From Butyrivibrio sp. (GTDB lineage Bacteria; Bacillota; Clostridia; Lachnospirales; Lachnospiraceae), in the NCBI GenBank assembly GCA_015056565.1, contig SVGB01000002.1, forward strand, positions 62,001-126,000: a stretch of 64,000 bases of DNA. Direction: 5' to 3'. This document shows positions 26,752 through 35,721 of the stretch, piece after piece. Position numbers and translations under genes: made by a program. The notes beneath the pieces were generated by a model that was given only the letters and a program-made list of their open reading frames with translations, had not been told where the DNA came from and made no database searches. The stretch's first letter is position 1. Every line of letters begins with the position of its first letter.

Positions 26752-28200
26752 TTAAATAAGTTCCCCAACATAGTAAAATCCATGGCATTCAAGGAGCTTT
26801 ACATCTGCAAATTTCCCGATCATTTCCTGGTTCCCCGGGAAATGAACAAGTGTATTATTGCTCATTCTGCCTGTCAAAAGAGACTCATCATGGTCATTGA
26901 CGCTCTCAACGAGGACTCTTTCAACCTTTCCATCGTACTTAAGTGTCTGCTCCTTTGCTTCTTCCTGCACCACCTTAAGAAGTCTATCAAAGTTTTCCTT
27001 TACAAGCTCCTCTGGAACCTGATCCTCAAAAGATGCAGCAGGTGTGCCTGTTCTTTTTGAATAGATAAAAGTGAAAGCATTGTTAAAGTGGGCTTTTTTA
27101 ACAACATCAATAGTGTCATCAACAGCCTCTTTTGTCTCACCTGGAAAACCAACAATTATATCTGTCGTGATAGCCACATCAGGAAGCTTTGTTCTTATTT
27201 TGTAGGCAAGGTTTAAATAGTCATCCTTGGTGTACTTTCTGTTCATTCTTCTTAAGATCTCTGTGTTTCCAGACTGAAGTGGAAGGTGTATATGTCTTGC
27301 AATCTTTGGATTTTTACCAATAACATCTAAAAGCTCATCTGAAAAATCCTTGGGATGAGGAGTCATAAACCTTACTCTCTCAATTCCATCGACCTCGCAC
27401 ACCATCTCAAGGAGCTTGGCAAAAGAGATTTTGTTTGGATCATCATCTTTAAAATCAAGTCCGTAAGAATTGACGTTCTGTCCAAGAAGCATTACTTCTT
27501 TTACACCGTCTTTTGCAAGCTTTTCACACTCTCTTATGATATCCTTAGGAGCCCTTGAGCGCTCTCTGCCTCTAACATAAGGAACAATACAGTATGTGCA
27601 GAAATTGTTGCAGCCAAACATAATGTTCACCCCTGACTTAAAGGGGTATTTGCGAAATACCGGAAGATCCTCAACGATCTTGTCAGTCTCTTTCCAGATA
27701 TCAATGATCATCCTGTCTGACTCAAGGCAGGTATTTAAAAGTTCTGCAAATTTGTAGATATTATGTGTTCCAAAAATAAGGTCCACAAAGCGGTAGCTCT
27801 TTTGGATCTTCTCAACAGCACCCTGCTCCTGCATCATACAGCCGCAGATTGCTATTTTCATGTGAGGATTACTCTTTTTGTAGTTGCTGCACTGGCCAAG
27901 GCGTCCAAACACTCTCTGGTCCGCGTTATCCCTGACTGTACAGGTATTATAGATGACAAAATCTGCATCTTCAGAATTAGTTTCTTCATAGCCTGAAAGC
28001 TTAAGGATAGCTAAAAGCTTTTCAGAATCTCGTGCATTCATCTGGCAGCCAAAGGTTACAACACAGGCTTTTGGCTTTCTTCCAAGCTCTTTTTCAAGTG
28101 CAGATACCTTCTGTTTTGCAAGCTCGATAAACTCAAGCTGGCGAAGGCTCTCGGCATCTGTCACATCATTTTTACTACTGTTTAAAACGTTAATACTCAT
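26752..28200 (-). CDS. miaB: tRNA-2-methylthio-N6-dimethylallyladenosine synthase
   Basis: MiaB is a radical SAM enzyme with two iron-sulphur clusters that adds a methylthio group to i6A37 of tRNA. The 482-residue protein has the N-terminal UPF0004 domain with TFGCQMNARDSE, the radical SAM motif in CNNFCTYC, and a C-terminal TRAM domain. It starts the tight miaB-mutS-mutL-miaA run, 18 bases after pepT. Confidence 0.96.
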   Translation of the reverse strand: MSINVLNSSKNDVTDAESLRQLEFIELAKQKVSALEKELGRKPKACVVTFGCQMNARDSEKLLAILKLSGYEETNSEDADFVIYNTCTVRDNADQRVFGRLGQCSNYKKSNPHMKIAICGCMMQEQGAVEKIQKSYRFVDLIFGTHNIYKFAELLNTCLESDRMIIDIWKETDKIVEDLPVFRKYPFKSGVNIMFGCNNFCTYCIVPYVRGRERSRAPKDIIRECEKLAKDGVKEVMLLGQNVNSYGLDFKDDDPNKISFAKLLEMVCEVDGIERVRFMTPHPKDFSDELLDVIGKNPKIARHIHLPLQSGNTEILRRMNRKYTKDDYLNLAYKIRTKLPDVAITTDIIVGFPGETKEAVDDTIDVVKKAHFNNAFTFIYSKRTGTPAASFEDQVPEELVKENFDRLLKVVQEEAKEQTLKYDGKVERVLVESVNDHDESLLTGRMSNNTLVHFPGNQEMIGKFADVKLLECHGFYYVGELI

Positions 28201-28218
28201 TACAAAAAACTCTTTCTA

Positions 28219-29463
28219 TCAAATCTTAAAATCTTTATACACTTTAGCAAGTCCAAGGAGGATATCTACAACCTTCCTCATTTCCTGAACTGATGCATAC
28301 TCATACTTTCCATGATAGTTGTAGCCGCCTGTGCAAAGGTTGGGACATGGAAGCCCCTTGTATGAAAGTGAAGCTCCGTCTGTGCCTCCTCTTATGGGAA
28401 CATCGATAGGCACAATATCCAGGGATTCCATAACCTTCTTGGCATTATCAACAAGGTGCATGTGAGGCCTTATCTTTTCGATCATATTGTAGTACTGATC
28501 CCTAAGTGAAACCTCAACGGTTCCTTCACCGTATTTCTTGTTAAGAAACTCTGCTGCAGCCTTAAACAGTTCTTTTTTCTCATTGAAAAGAGCCTCATCA
28601 TGGTCTCTTATGATGTAAGAAGCAGTCGCAGATTCAGTTGAGCCCTCAATTTCAGTCAGATGGAAGAATCCTTCTCTTTTCTCTGTATACATAGGATTCT
28701 GGAATACAGGAAGAAGTGAATGGAACTCATAGCATATAAGTGATGCATTTATCATCTTGTTCTTGGCATCTCCAGGGTGAACGCTTCTTCCATTTACCTT
28801 GATAACTCCTTCAGCAGCATTGAAGTTCTCATACTCAAGTTCTCCAAGCTTGCCACCATCAACAGTGTAGGCATACTTAGCACCAAATCTGCCTAAATCA
28901 AAGAAAGCTGTTCCTGCGCCAATCTCTTCATCAGGAGTAAAGGCGATCATGATAGGTCCATGGGAAATGCTCTCATCAGTTAAAAGCGTTTCTGCCATAG
29001 TCATGATCTCTGCAACACCCGCCTTGTCATCTGCCCCAAGAAGTGTTGTTCCATCTGTGACAATGATATCTTCTCCAACATGATTTTTAAGCTCCGGGAA
29101 ATCATTTGGAGATAGAACTGTCTTTCCATCACTGCTAAGAACAATGTCATGTCCATCGTATTTTTCAACGATCCTTGGCCTTACATCCTTTCCACTTACT
29201 TCATCAGAAGTGTCCATATGGGATATAAAGCCAATCTTAGGAGCATTTTCAAATCCCTTACTTGCAGGGATAACGCCATAAACATAGCAGTGCTCTTTAT
29301 CATAAAAAACATCAGATACGCCAATAGAATTCATCTCATCAAAAAGAAGTTTTGCCAGGTCATGCTGCTTCATGGTTGATGGAGATGTACCAGTTGTATC
29401 ATCTGACTGGGTGTCTATTTTGACATATCTTAAAAACTTTTCAATTACATCGATATTACTCAT
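28219..29463 (-). CDS. pepT: Tripeptide aminopeptidase (peptidase T)
   Basis: PepT is a cytoplasmic M20-family metallopeptidase that removes N-terminal residues from tripeptides. The 414-residue protein has the zinc-binding HMDTSDE motif (near 82-88), the DDKAGV segment and the catalytic TPDEEIG Glu pair, then the VDGGKLGE segment and a PIRGGTDGA motif. Its ATG overlaps the stop of the GH13-like gene as ATGA, so the two are likely translated together. Confidence 0.95.
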   Translation of the reverse strand: MSNIDVIEKFLRYVKIDTQSDDTTGTSPSTMKQHDLAKLLFDEMNSIGVSDVFYDKEHCYVYGVIPASKGFENAPKIGFISHMDTSDEVSGKDVRPRIVEKYDGHDIVLSSDGKTVLSPNDFPELKNHVGEDIIVTDGTTLLGADDKAGVAEIMTMAETLLTDESISHGPIMIAFTPDEEIGAGTAFFDLGRFGAKYAYTVDGGKLGELEYENFNAAEGVIKVNGRSVHPGDAKNKMINASLICYEFHSLLPVFQNPMYTEKREGFFHLTEIEGSTESATASYIIRDHDEALFNEKKELFKAAAEFLNKKYGEGTVEVSLRDQYYNMIEKIRPHMHLVDNAKKVMESLDIVPIDVPIRGGTDGASLSYKGLPCPNLCTGGYNYHGKYEYASVQEMRKVVDILLGLAKVYKDFKI

Positions 29464-31463
29464 TTTGCTTTCCTTTTTGTCTTATTTTTTCTTGAAAAAG
29501 ATGGATCTTTTTCGCTTATGTATATCCTTACTGATCTGTCAGCCATAAGCTCTGTAAACATCTCTTTATCCTCAGAAGTAACATTTAATCCATCTTTTTG
29601 CCTTGTTTTTGATCTGTCCGGTTTAAGGTTCCTTGAGTCCGTATCTGAAAGAACTGACCATTTATATCCATCAGGGAGCTTGGGAAGTGCAATCTCCTGA
29701 TTGGTCCAGTTCATGTTAAAGCATACATAGATAAAAGGCTCATCCTTTTCATAAAGGCCGCAGTACAGCATTCCAAGCATGTGTGAATAACCTGAAAGGT
29801 CCGGTCTGTAGGCTTCTCTTCCGTGGCAGGAAAGATCAGGATATCCGCATGAAATATGATCCATCAGTCTGAAAGGAGTCTTTTCATGTAATATGCGGTA
29901 TTTAAAGCGAAGCCCGGTAAGGAACTTTACATAATCCAGAATGTCAGGATTTTTATCCATGGCCTTCCAATCAACCCATCCGGTTTCATTGTCCTGACAA
30001 TATGGATTGTTGTTGCCATCCTGAGAATTACCAAATTCATCTCCAGAAAAGATCATAGGTGTTCCCTGGGATAAAAACAGCATGGTCAGGATATTTTTGA
30101 TCTGTTTTTTTCTAAGATCCAAAATATCGTGTTTTCTGGTCCTTCCCTCTATTCCGCAGTTCCAGCTTAAGTTGTTATCTGAACCATCCTTGTTGTTCTC
30201 GCCATTTTCTTCATTGTGCTTGTGTTCATAAGAAACAAGATCAGCAAGTCTGAATCCCTCATAGTCACAGATATAATTAATGACGCCATGATCTGTTCCA
30301 GAAGCGATCATGCTCTTAAAGAAGTCCTGAACTGAATTGTCATCACTCTTTAAAAATCGTCTGGAGTTGTATAAAAAGGCATTATTGTAGTCTGCAAGAA
30401 GACGCACCTGTGGAGTTTTTCCCTCAAAAATGCTGCCATAGTCAAACCATTTATTCCAGATCTTGATATCTGTAAATAAAGGCTCATTGGTAATAAGCCT
30501 TACAGGTATAGACTTGCCCTTTAAATGAAAGCCATCCACATGATATGTACATCTCCAGAACCTTAAGGCGTCCATTATAAGAGTTCCATTTTCATGCTCA
30601 TCAAAATAAAACTGCATGATAACTTCAAGGCCATTTTGGTGCATGGTCTTTATGAACTCTTTAAACTCATTCTCTGCATTATCTGGATTTTCGCAGTATG
30701 CTGTTCTTGGCGCAAAATAATAGCCTTTTTTATAGCCCCAGAAGTTGAGTTTTAACTTTACGCTGTTTTTATTGGATATACTGCCATCCTTGGAGTACAA
30801 AAGCTCGCTTTTTACAGCTGTTTTCCTCATGCTGCGCTTATCTGACTGCTTGTAAGGGTTCTCAATCTCGTTCATCTCATAGGCAGGCATAAGCTCAACT
30901 GCTGTCACTCCAAGAGCTTTAAGATGATCTATCTTCTCAAGGATTCCCTTAAAAGTGCCTCTCTTAGAAGCTGTGACTCCACTTGAGGGGCTCTTGGTAA
31001 AGCCTCTTACATGTAAAAGGTATACAAGACTGTCCTCATAAGGGATAAAAGAGTGCTCATCCCCCTTCCAGTCAAATGTATCCCTTGACGTTTTAAAGTC
31101 AGCTTTGTTATCAAGCTTGGCTCTGATCTGGTCATCGGAAACGTCCTTGCCAAACTTCTCAAGTCCGAAGAACTGCTTTGCATAGGGGTCACAAAAAACA
31201 TCTCCATCAGAGAAATAGTTGTATGATACATAGCCTGCCAGGTCGCTTATTCCACTGACCCTGACTGAGTATATATCTCCTCTCTTAAAGGATGCTGGTA
31301 TCTCAATTTTCAGTGGCTTTTTATTGCTGTCCTTAGGATAAAGCGTAATGCCGCAGGAATCATTTTTGCCAAATACAGCTCTGACAACCAAAGTCCTGTC
31401 ATAGTCAATATAACATCCAAGAGGATATGGTTTTTCTCTGTTTAGCACAAGTTTAGACGTCAT
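29460..31463 (-). CDS. GH13-like (isoamylase/GlgX-type) protein with lost catalytic residues
   Basis: The 667-residue protein has a CBM48-like beta domain (about 10-105) and a GH13 barrel resembling GlgX or isoamylase, including the long SYEHKHNEENGENN segment and SWNCG. The catalytic residues are substituted. The nucleophile Asp of VDGFRFD reads VDGFHLK (Lys315). The AEPWD acid/base Glu aligns with Lys338 (IWNKWFD). Region IV AHDG reads DYEG (Tyr401, Glu402). Region I DVVYNH reads QFYFDE. Hydrolysis is therefore unlikely, and a glucan-binding or regulatory role is inferred. The frame is intact, and the gene overlaps pepT. The ATG at 31463 is chosen over an upstream Met because the GH13 N-terminus begins there and AGGTG precedes it. 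Confidence 0.8.
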   Translation of the reverse strand: MTSKLVLNREKPYPLGCYIDYDRTLVVRAVFGKNDSCGITLYPKDSNKKPLKIEIPASFKRGDIYSVRVSGISDLAGYVSYNYFSDGDVFCDPYAKQFFGLEKFGKDVSDDQIRAKLDNKADFKTSRDTFDWKGDEHSFIPYEDSLVYLLHVRGFTKSPSSGVTASKRGTFKGILEKIDHLKALGVTAVELMPAYEMNEIENPYKQSDKRSMRKTAVKSELLYSKDGSISNKNSVKLKLNFWGYKKGYYFAPRTAYCENPDNAENEFKEFIKTMHQNGLEVIMQFYFDEHENGTLIMDALRFWRCTYHVDGFHLKGKSIPVRLITNEPLFTDIKIWNKWFDYGSIFEGKTPQVRLLADYNNAFLYNSRRFLKSDDNSVQDFFKSMIASGTDHGVINYICDYEGFRLADLVSYEHKHNEENGENNKDGSDNNLSWNCGIEGRTRKHDILDLRKKQIKNILTMLFLSQGTPMIFSGDEFGNSQDGNNNPYCQDNETGWVDWKAMDKNPDILDYVKFLTGLRFKYRILHEKTPFRLMDHISCGYPDLSCHGREAYRPDLSGYSHMLGMLYCGLYEKDEPFIYVCFNMNWTNQEIALPKLPDGYKWSVLSDTDSRNLKPDRSKTRQKDGLNVTSEDKEMFTELMADRSVRIYISEKDPSFSRKNKTKRKAK

Positions 31464-31589
31464 TTTGCACCTATTTTCCCAATTCTTAATATGCCCGTAC
31501 ATTTTACCACATTTATACCTAATATGCACCCAAAAGCGCGGATATTATGGTATTATAAAAGAAAAAAACTATCAAAAAGGGGGGCTGTT

Positions 31590-31946
31590 ATGGAGTTTTC
31601 CAAAAACGCTATCGACTGGAACACCAAAATAGAGAATGGTGAGCAGACTACTGTTGAAATAGAGCTTGATGAGGGCAAGATAGTTACCTGCGCACTGATC
31701 ATCGTTCTTACAGTTAACTCTAAGGATTATATAGTTCTTTTGCCTCTGGACGAGAACGGCCAGAACAATGACGGCAATGTATGGTTCTATGAATTTATCT
31801 TAAGTGGTCCTGATAAAGAGCCAGAGCTTGGCAATATTGAAGATGATGCTGAATACGAGGCCGTATCTGAAGCTTTTGACCTCTATTTAGACGATGTAGA
31901 ATTCGATGAACTTGTAGACCTGCCAGAGGAAGAAGCTGAGGATTGA
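31590..31946 (+). CDS. DUF1292-family small acidic protein
   Basis: This 118-residue acidic protein has the pattern of DUF1292 (YrzB-like) proteins: an N-terminal beta segment followed by the KDYIVLLPLDENG strand, a YEF motif and a Glu/Asp-rich tail. The function of the family is unknown. The start at 31590 follows AAAAAGGGGGG; the longer frame to 31491 has no such site. The last 64 bases overlap the convergent helicase gene, so the acidic tail is encoded antisense to the helicase's Ser-rich tail. Confidence 0.8.
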   Translation: MEFSKNAIDWNTKIENGEQTTVEIELDEGKIVTCALIIVLTVNSKDYIVLLPLDENGQNNDGNVWFYEFILSGPDKEPELGNIEDDAEYEAVSEAFDLYLDDVEFDELVDLPEEEAED

Positions 31947-33760
31947 TCAAAAATATCTCTTACCGGTCTTAGAAACCTTGAGGGCAGCATGGGATTTTCC
32001 TTGCTGCCTTTAATATATGACAAAACAAGCGCTGTTTTTGCTCTTGTCATGGCAACATACAGCATTCGTCTCTCTTCTTCTATCTGCTGACTGCTAACAG
32101 CACTTCGGCTTGGAATAATTCCCTCATTAAGATCCGGAAGCCATACATATTTGAACTCAAGTCCTTTTGAGCCATGCATGGTAAGAAGATTGACTTTTGG
32201 ACCTTTATTAACGGATGTATTCTCTTTTTCTTTGTTTTCGTTTACGTGTCCCAACAACTTTTTTAGATCATCATAATCTGATGCGATCTTCTCAAGTTCA
32301 TCAAGAGCCTTACCACTTCCAGGAAAAGTCTTATCTATTCCCACAGCTGTTCTGATGTATTTAACAGCAAGCATAGGTCTTAGATGTTTTATCATGTTTA
32401 TTTCCGAAAAGAACTTTTTAACAGCCTTTATCCGTTTTGGGTTATCTCTATAAAACTCTGATATATCTCTTTCGACTACAAATTCTCTTCTTACTGCATC
32501 TCTTGATATGTATCTCATTGGCACATTTATTATTTTTAAAAATTCTCCCCTTTTCTGTCCATTTATTGCAAAAGAAATATAGCTAAAAACTATTTTTACC
32601 GCCTTATCATCAAATATCGATGAAGACTTATTATCTAAATTAGTTGGAATACCATATTCGTTAAGAACAGCCAAAAGGCTAATAGCTTCTTTATTTGTTC
32701 TAAAGAGAATTGCAATATCATCAAGTTCATTAAGGTGAGAAGTCAAAAATACAGCAATGGCTTCCATTTGGCGCTTTCTTGACTCATAAACCCTGGCATA
32801 AACTCCTCCAGTACCATTTTGCCCACTTGCTTTAAGAGTCTTTTTAAATCTTACTTTGTTCTCCTGTATGACTTCCTGAGAGCAGGCAACAATCTTGCTT
32901 CCACACCTGTAATTTGTATCAAGATTTATCATTACTGCACCAAAGTCTTTAAAGCAATCCATGAAATCAAGCATTATCTCTGGTCTTGAGCCTCTAAAGC
33001 CATATATTGACTGATCATCATCTCCTACAGCAAAAAGGTTCTTCTCTTTTCCAAGAAGCAGTTCCACCACCTTGTACTGCATAGGGTTAATGTCCTGATA
33101 CTCATCAATTAAGATGTACTCAAATTTCTCCTGATAGAATTTTCTTAGTTGCTGATCATTTCTTAAAAGCTCATAGCACCTGACGATCATATCATCAAAA
33201 TCTATTACCGAGAATTCTTTAAGCCGCCTGTTATAGCTTTTAAATATCTGCGGAAATACTTTTTTAAGGCTGATGCTCTCCTGACAGTTTTCTGGTTTTA
33301 TATCAAGATTTTTTATTCTTGAAATTTCAGATAAAATTCCATCTATCTGTTCAATGCCATCATCATATTTATCAGTTGTTATTTGTTTTGACGACTTAAG
33401 AAATAAGAGAATATCCCTTATTATTTCAGTTTTAAGTTTGTAATTAGCAATTTCTATTTTGGAATCCTTAGGAGAATTGTTCCTTATGATCTGATAAAAA
33501 ACAGAATGAAATGTTCCAAAAGATACCTCGGGATAAGAACTATCCGTCAGTTTCAAGAATCTGATCTGCATTTCTATTGCAGCTGCTTTGGTAAAAGTAA
33601 TTACCAGGATCTTAGAAGGTGAGGCGCCGGATTTGATCAGGTGCACAAGCCTTCGGACTATAACGAAGGTTTTGCCGCTTCCCGGCCCTGCAAGTATCAT
33701 TGCAGGGCCATTAGCGTGCATAATAGCCTTCATCTGTGAGGCATTTATATTATTTTTCAA
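31883..33760 (-). CDS. UvrD/PcrA-type superfamily I DNA helicase
   Basis: This ATP-dependent 3'-5' DNA helicase has Walker A GPGSGKT (about 25-31), the Walker B-type [11 protein letters not shown] motif, [13 protein letters not shown] (motif III/IV), and later motifs V and VI ([20 protein letters not shown]). At 625 residues it is shorter than PcrA (about 720-740). The C-terminus ends in a Ser/Thr-rich tail. The start is TTG at 33760 with AAAAGGAA upstream, overlapping the gltX stop by 11 bases. The last 64 bases overlap the plus-strand DUF1292 gene. Confidence 0.9.
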   Translation of the reverse strand: MKNNINASQMKAIMHANGPAMILAGPGSGKTFVIVRRLVHLIKSGASPSKILVITFTKAAAIEMQIRFLKLTDSSYPEVSFGTFHSVFYQIIRNNSPKDSKIEIANYKLKTEIIRDILLFLKSSKQITTDKYDDGIEQIDGILSEISRIKNLDIKPENCQESISLKKVFPQIFKSYNRRLKEFSVIDFDDMIVRCYELLRNDQQLRKFYQEKFEYILIDEYQDINPMQYKVVELLLGKEKNLFAVGDDDQSIYGFRGSRPEIMLDFMDCFKDFGAVMINLDTNYRCGSKIVACSQEVIQENKVRFKKTLKASGQNGTGGVYARVYESRKRQMEAIAVFLTSHLNELDDIAILFRTNKEAISLLAVLNEYGIPTNLDNKSSSIFDDKAVKIVFSYISFAINGQKRGEFLKIINVPMRYISRDAVRREFVVERDISEFYRDNPKRIKAVKKFFSEINMIKHLRPMLAVKYIRTAVGIDKTFPGSGKALDELEKIASDYDDLKKLLGHVNENKEKENTSVNKGPKVNLLTMHGSKGLEFKYVWLPDLNEGIIPSRSAVSSQQIEEERRMLYVAMTRAKTALVLSYIKGSKENPMLPSRFLRPVRDIFDQSSASSSGRSTSSSNSTSSK

Positions 33761-35213
33761 GTAACTCTATTCCTTTTTTGATTCTAGTTATTGTTTCATC
33801 CTTACCAAGGATCTCCATTGCTTCAGTTGCTCCACAAGGAGTCATCTCCTTGCCACATACGGCAATTCTTACTGGCCACAGGACGAAGCCATTCTTAAAC
33901 TCTTTCTCCTTGATATATCCTGAAAGAAGCTCATAGAGAGAGTCATTTGAATAGTCTTCATGCGCTTCAAGAAGAGGAAGAACCTCTTTAAGTACCATAA
34001 GTGATGACTCTTTGTCGGTCTTCATCTTCTTGTGGCAGTAAATGTCTGTGCTGTACTCAGGAAGATTCTCAAAGAAATCAACCATTCCAGGAATATCAGG
34101 CCATATCTCAATTCTGGTCTTGACCATAGCTGCTATCTTTTCAAGATCAAGATCCTTGGTGATAGCCTTCTTAAGGTAAGGAAGAGCCTGCTCATAAAAG
34201 AGCTTGTCATCCATCTTCTTGAGATATTCGCCGTTCATCCATTTGAGCTTGGTGTAGTCAAATACTGCAGGAGACTTGTTGATCCTCTTGTAATCAAACT
34301 TCTCAACAAGATCCTGAAGACTCATGATCTCAGTATTGTCATCAGGAGACCAGCCAAGAAGAGCTACAAAGTTAACAACTGCTTCTGGAACAAAGCCCTG
34401 CTCGATAAGGTCCTCGAATGATGAGTGTCCGCTTCTTTTTGAAAGCTTGTGATGTTCTTCATCTGTAATAAGTGGACAGTGGATGTACTTAGGTACCTCC
34501 CAGCCAAATGCATCATAAAGTCTGTTGTATTTTGGTGATGATGAAATATACTCATTACCACGAACAACATGTGTGATCCCCATAAGGTGATCATCAACTA
34601 CGTTTGCAAAGTTGTATGTTGGATAGCCGTCAGACTTAATAAGGATCATGTCATCAAGCTCTTTATTCTCAACACTTACATCTCCATAAAGCTCATCATG
34701 GAATGTTGTTGTTCCTTCCGTAGGATTGTTCTGACGGATTACAAAAGGCTTGCCTTCTGCAAGATTTTTTTCAATCTCTTCTTTTGATAAGTGCAGGCAG
34801 TGCTTGTCATAGACACTGATCTCTTTTACCTCTCCGTCAACCTCTATCTTCTGTACAAGAGTTTTAAGCCTCTCCTCATCACAGAAACAGTAATATGCCT
34901 GTCCCTTGTCGATGAGCTCTTTAGCATACTGCATGTAAATGCCAGCCTTCTGACGCTCACTCTGGACATAAGGACCAACAGGTCCTCCGATATCTGGACC
35001 TTCATCATGAATGAGTCCTGTTTCTTTAAGTGTGTTATAGATGATCTCAGTAGCACCTTCTACATAGCGCTCCTGGTCAGTATCCTCAATACGAAGGATA
35101 TAATCTCCACCTTCATGCTTGGAAATAAGATAAGCATAAAGAGCTGTTCTCAAATTGCCTACATGCATACGACCAGTTGGACTTGGTGCGTATCTTGTAC
35201 GAATCTTAACCAT
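33750..35213 (-). CDS. gltX: Glutamate-tRNA ligase
   Basis: GltX charges tRNA-Glu and, in many Firmicutes, also tRNA-Gln. The 487-residue class I synthetase has the HIGH-type signature [15 protein letters not shown] (near 10-24) and the KMSKS-type KLSKRSG (about 258). GAGGAG lies upstream of the ATG at 35213. It is 22 bases downstream of dut and overlaps the helicase start. If this organism lacks a separate GlnRS, a gatCAB amidotransferase would be needed; neither is in the window. Confidence 0.97.
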   Translation of the reverse strand: MVKIRTRYAPSPTGRMHVGNLRTALYAYLISKHEGGDYILRIEDTDQERYVEGATEIIYNTLKETGLIHDEGPDIGGPVGPYVQSERQKAGIYMQYAKELIDKGQAYYCFCDEERLKTLVQKIEVDGEVKEISVYDKHCLHLSKEEIEKNLAEGKPFVIRQNNPTEGTTTFHDELYGDVSVENKELDDMILIKSDGYPTYNFANVVDDHLMGITHVVRGNEYISSSPKYNRLYDAFGWEVPKYIHCPLITDEEHHKLSKRSGHSSFEDLIEQGFVPEAVVNFVALLGWSPDDNTEIMSLQDLVEKFDYKRINKSPAVFDYTKLKWMNGEYLKKMDDKLFYEQALPYLKKAITKDLDLEKIAAMVKTRIEIWPDIPGMVDFFENLPEYSTDIYCHKKMKTDKESSLMVLKEVLPLLEAHEDYSNDSLYELLSGYIKEKEFKNGFVLWPVRIAVCGKEMTPCGATEAMEILGKDETITRIKKGIELLEK

Positions 35214-35235
35214 TTTTACTCCTCTAGATCACTCA

Positions 35236-35673
35236 TTATTTTGTGCCGGTAGAACCAAATCCACCTCTGTCCTTGCCATCAAGATGATCACACTCATCAA
35301 AGACAATCGTTGGCTGATTCTCCATTATCCTGAACTGGCATATACGGTCATTAAAGCTGATATGAGTATCCCTCATTGCTATTACAGGTACAAACCACTG
35401 ATCGTTGTCGCCGCAATATGAATGGTCAATAACACCCATGTGATTAGCCTGTATTACACCGTAGTTTTTAAAGGTTGAGCTTCTGGGAACTACATGTGCT
35501 TCATAGCCCTCTGGAATCTCCATTGCAACGCCAAGGGGAATCAGATGAAATTCTCCCTGTTTAAGATCCACATCTTCAGCACTTCTAAGATCAATCCAGT
35601 CTGATTTACCATCAATGTACTGGAGTTTTTCAAGTCTTTCATCAAAATACTTTATCTTAATTCTCTTTTCCAT
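35236..35673 (-). CDS. dut: dUTP diphosphatase
   Basis: Dut hydrolyses dUTP to dUMP and pyrophosphate, keeping uracil out of DNA. The 145-residue trimeric-type protein carries the five motifs: [38 protein letters not shown] and GGFGSTG at the C-terminal tail. The ATG at 35673 follows AAGGAAGGG; nine residues of a longer frame are dismissed on that ground. It sits between copA and gltX with short gaps on both sides. Confidence 0.92.
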   Translation of the reverse strand: MEKRIKIKYFDERLEKLQYIDGKSDWIDLRSAEDVDLKQGEFHLIPLGVAMEIPEGYEAHVVPRSSTFKNYGVIQANHMGVIDHSYCGDNDQWFVPVIAMRDTHISFNDRICQFRIMENQPTIVFDECDHLDGKDRGGFGSTGTK

Positions 35674-35721
35674 GCCGTAAGCCCTTCCTTTTTTAGCCAT
35701 TTATACATGATACCACAAAAA

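Noticed and set aside
28201-31589. Possible frameshift or pseudogene in the GH13-like gene
   Set aside because: The frame is continuous, full length and translationally coupled to pepT; substitutions are scattered at catalytic sites rather than reflecting random decay.
34791-35252. A 153-codon plus-strand frame opposite gltX
   Set aside because: It is a shadow of gltX, with unnatural composition and no ribosome binding site.
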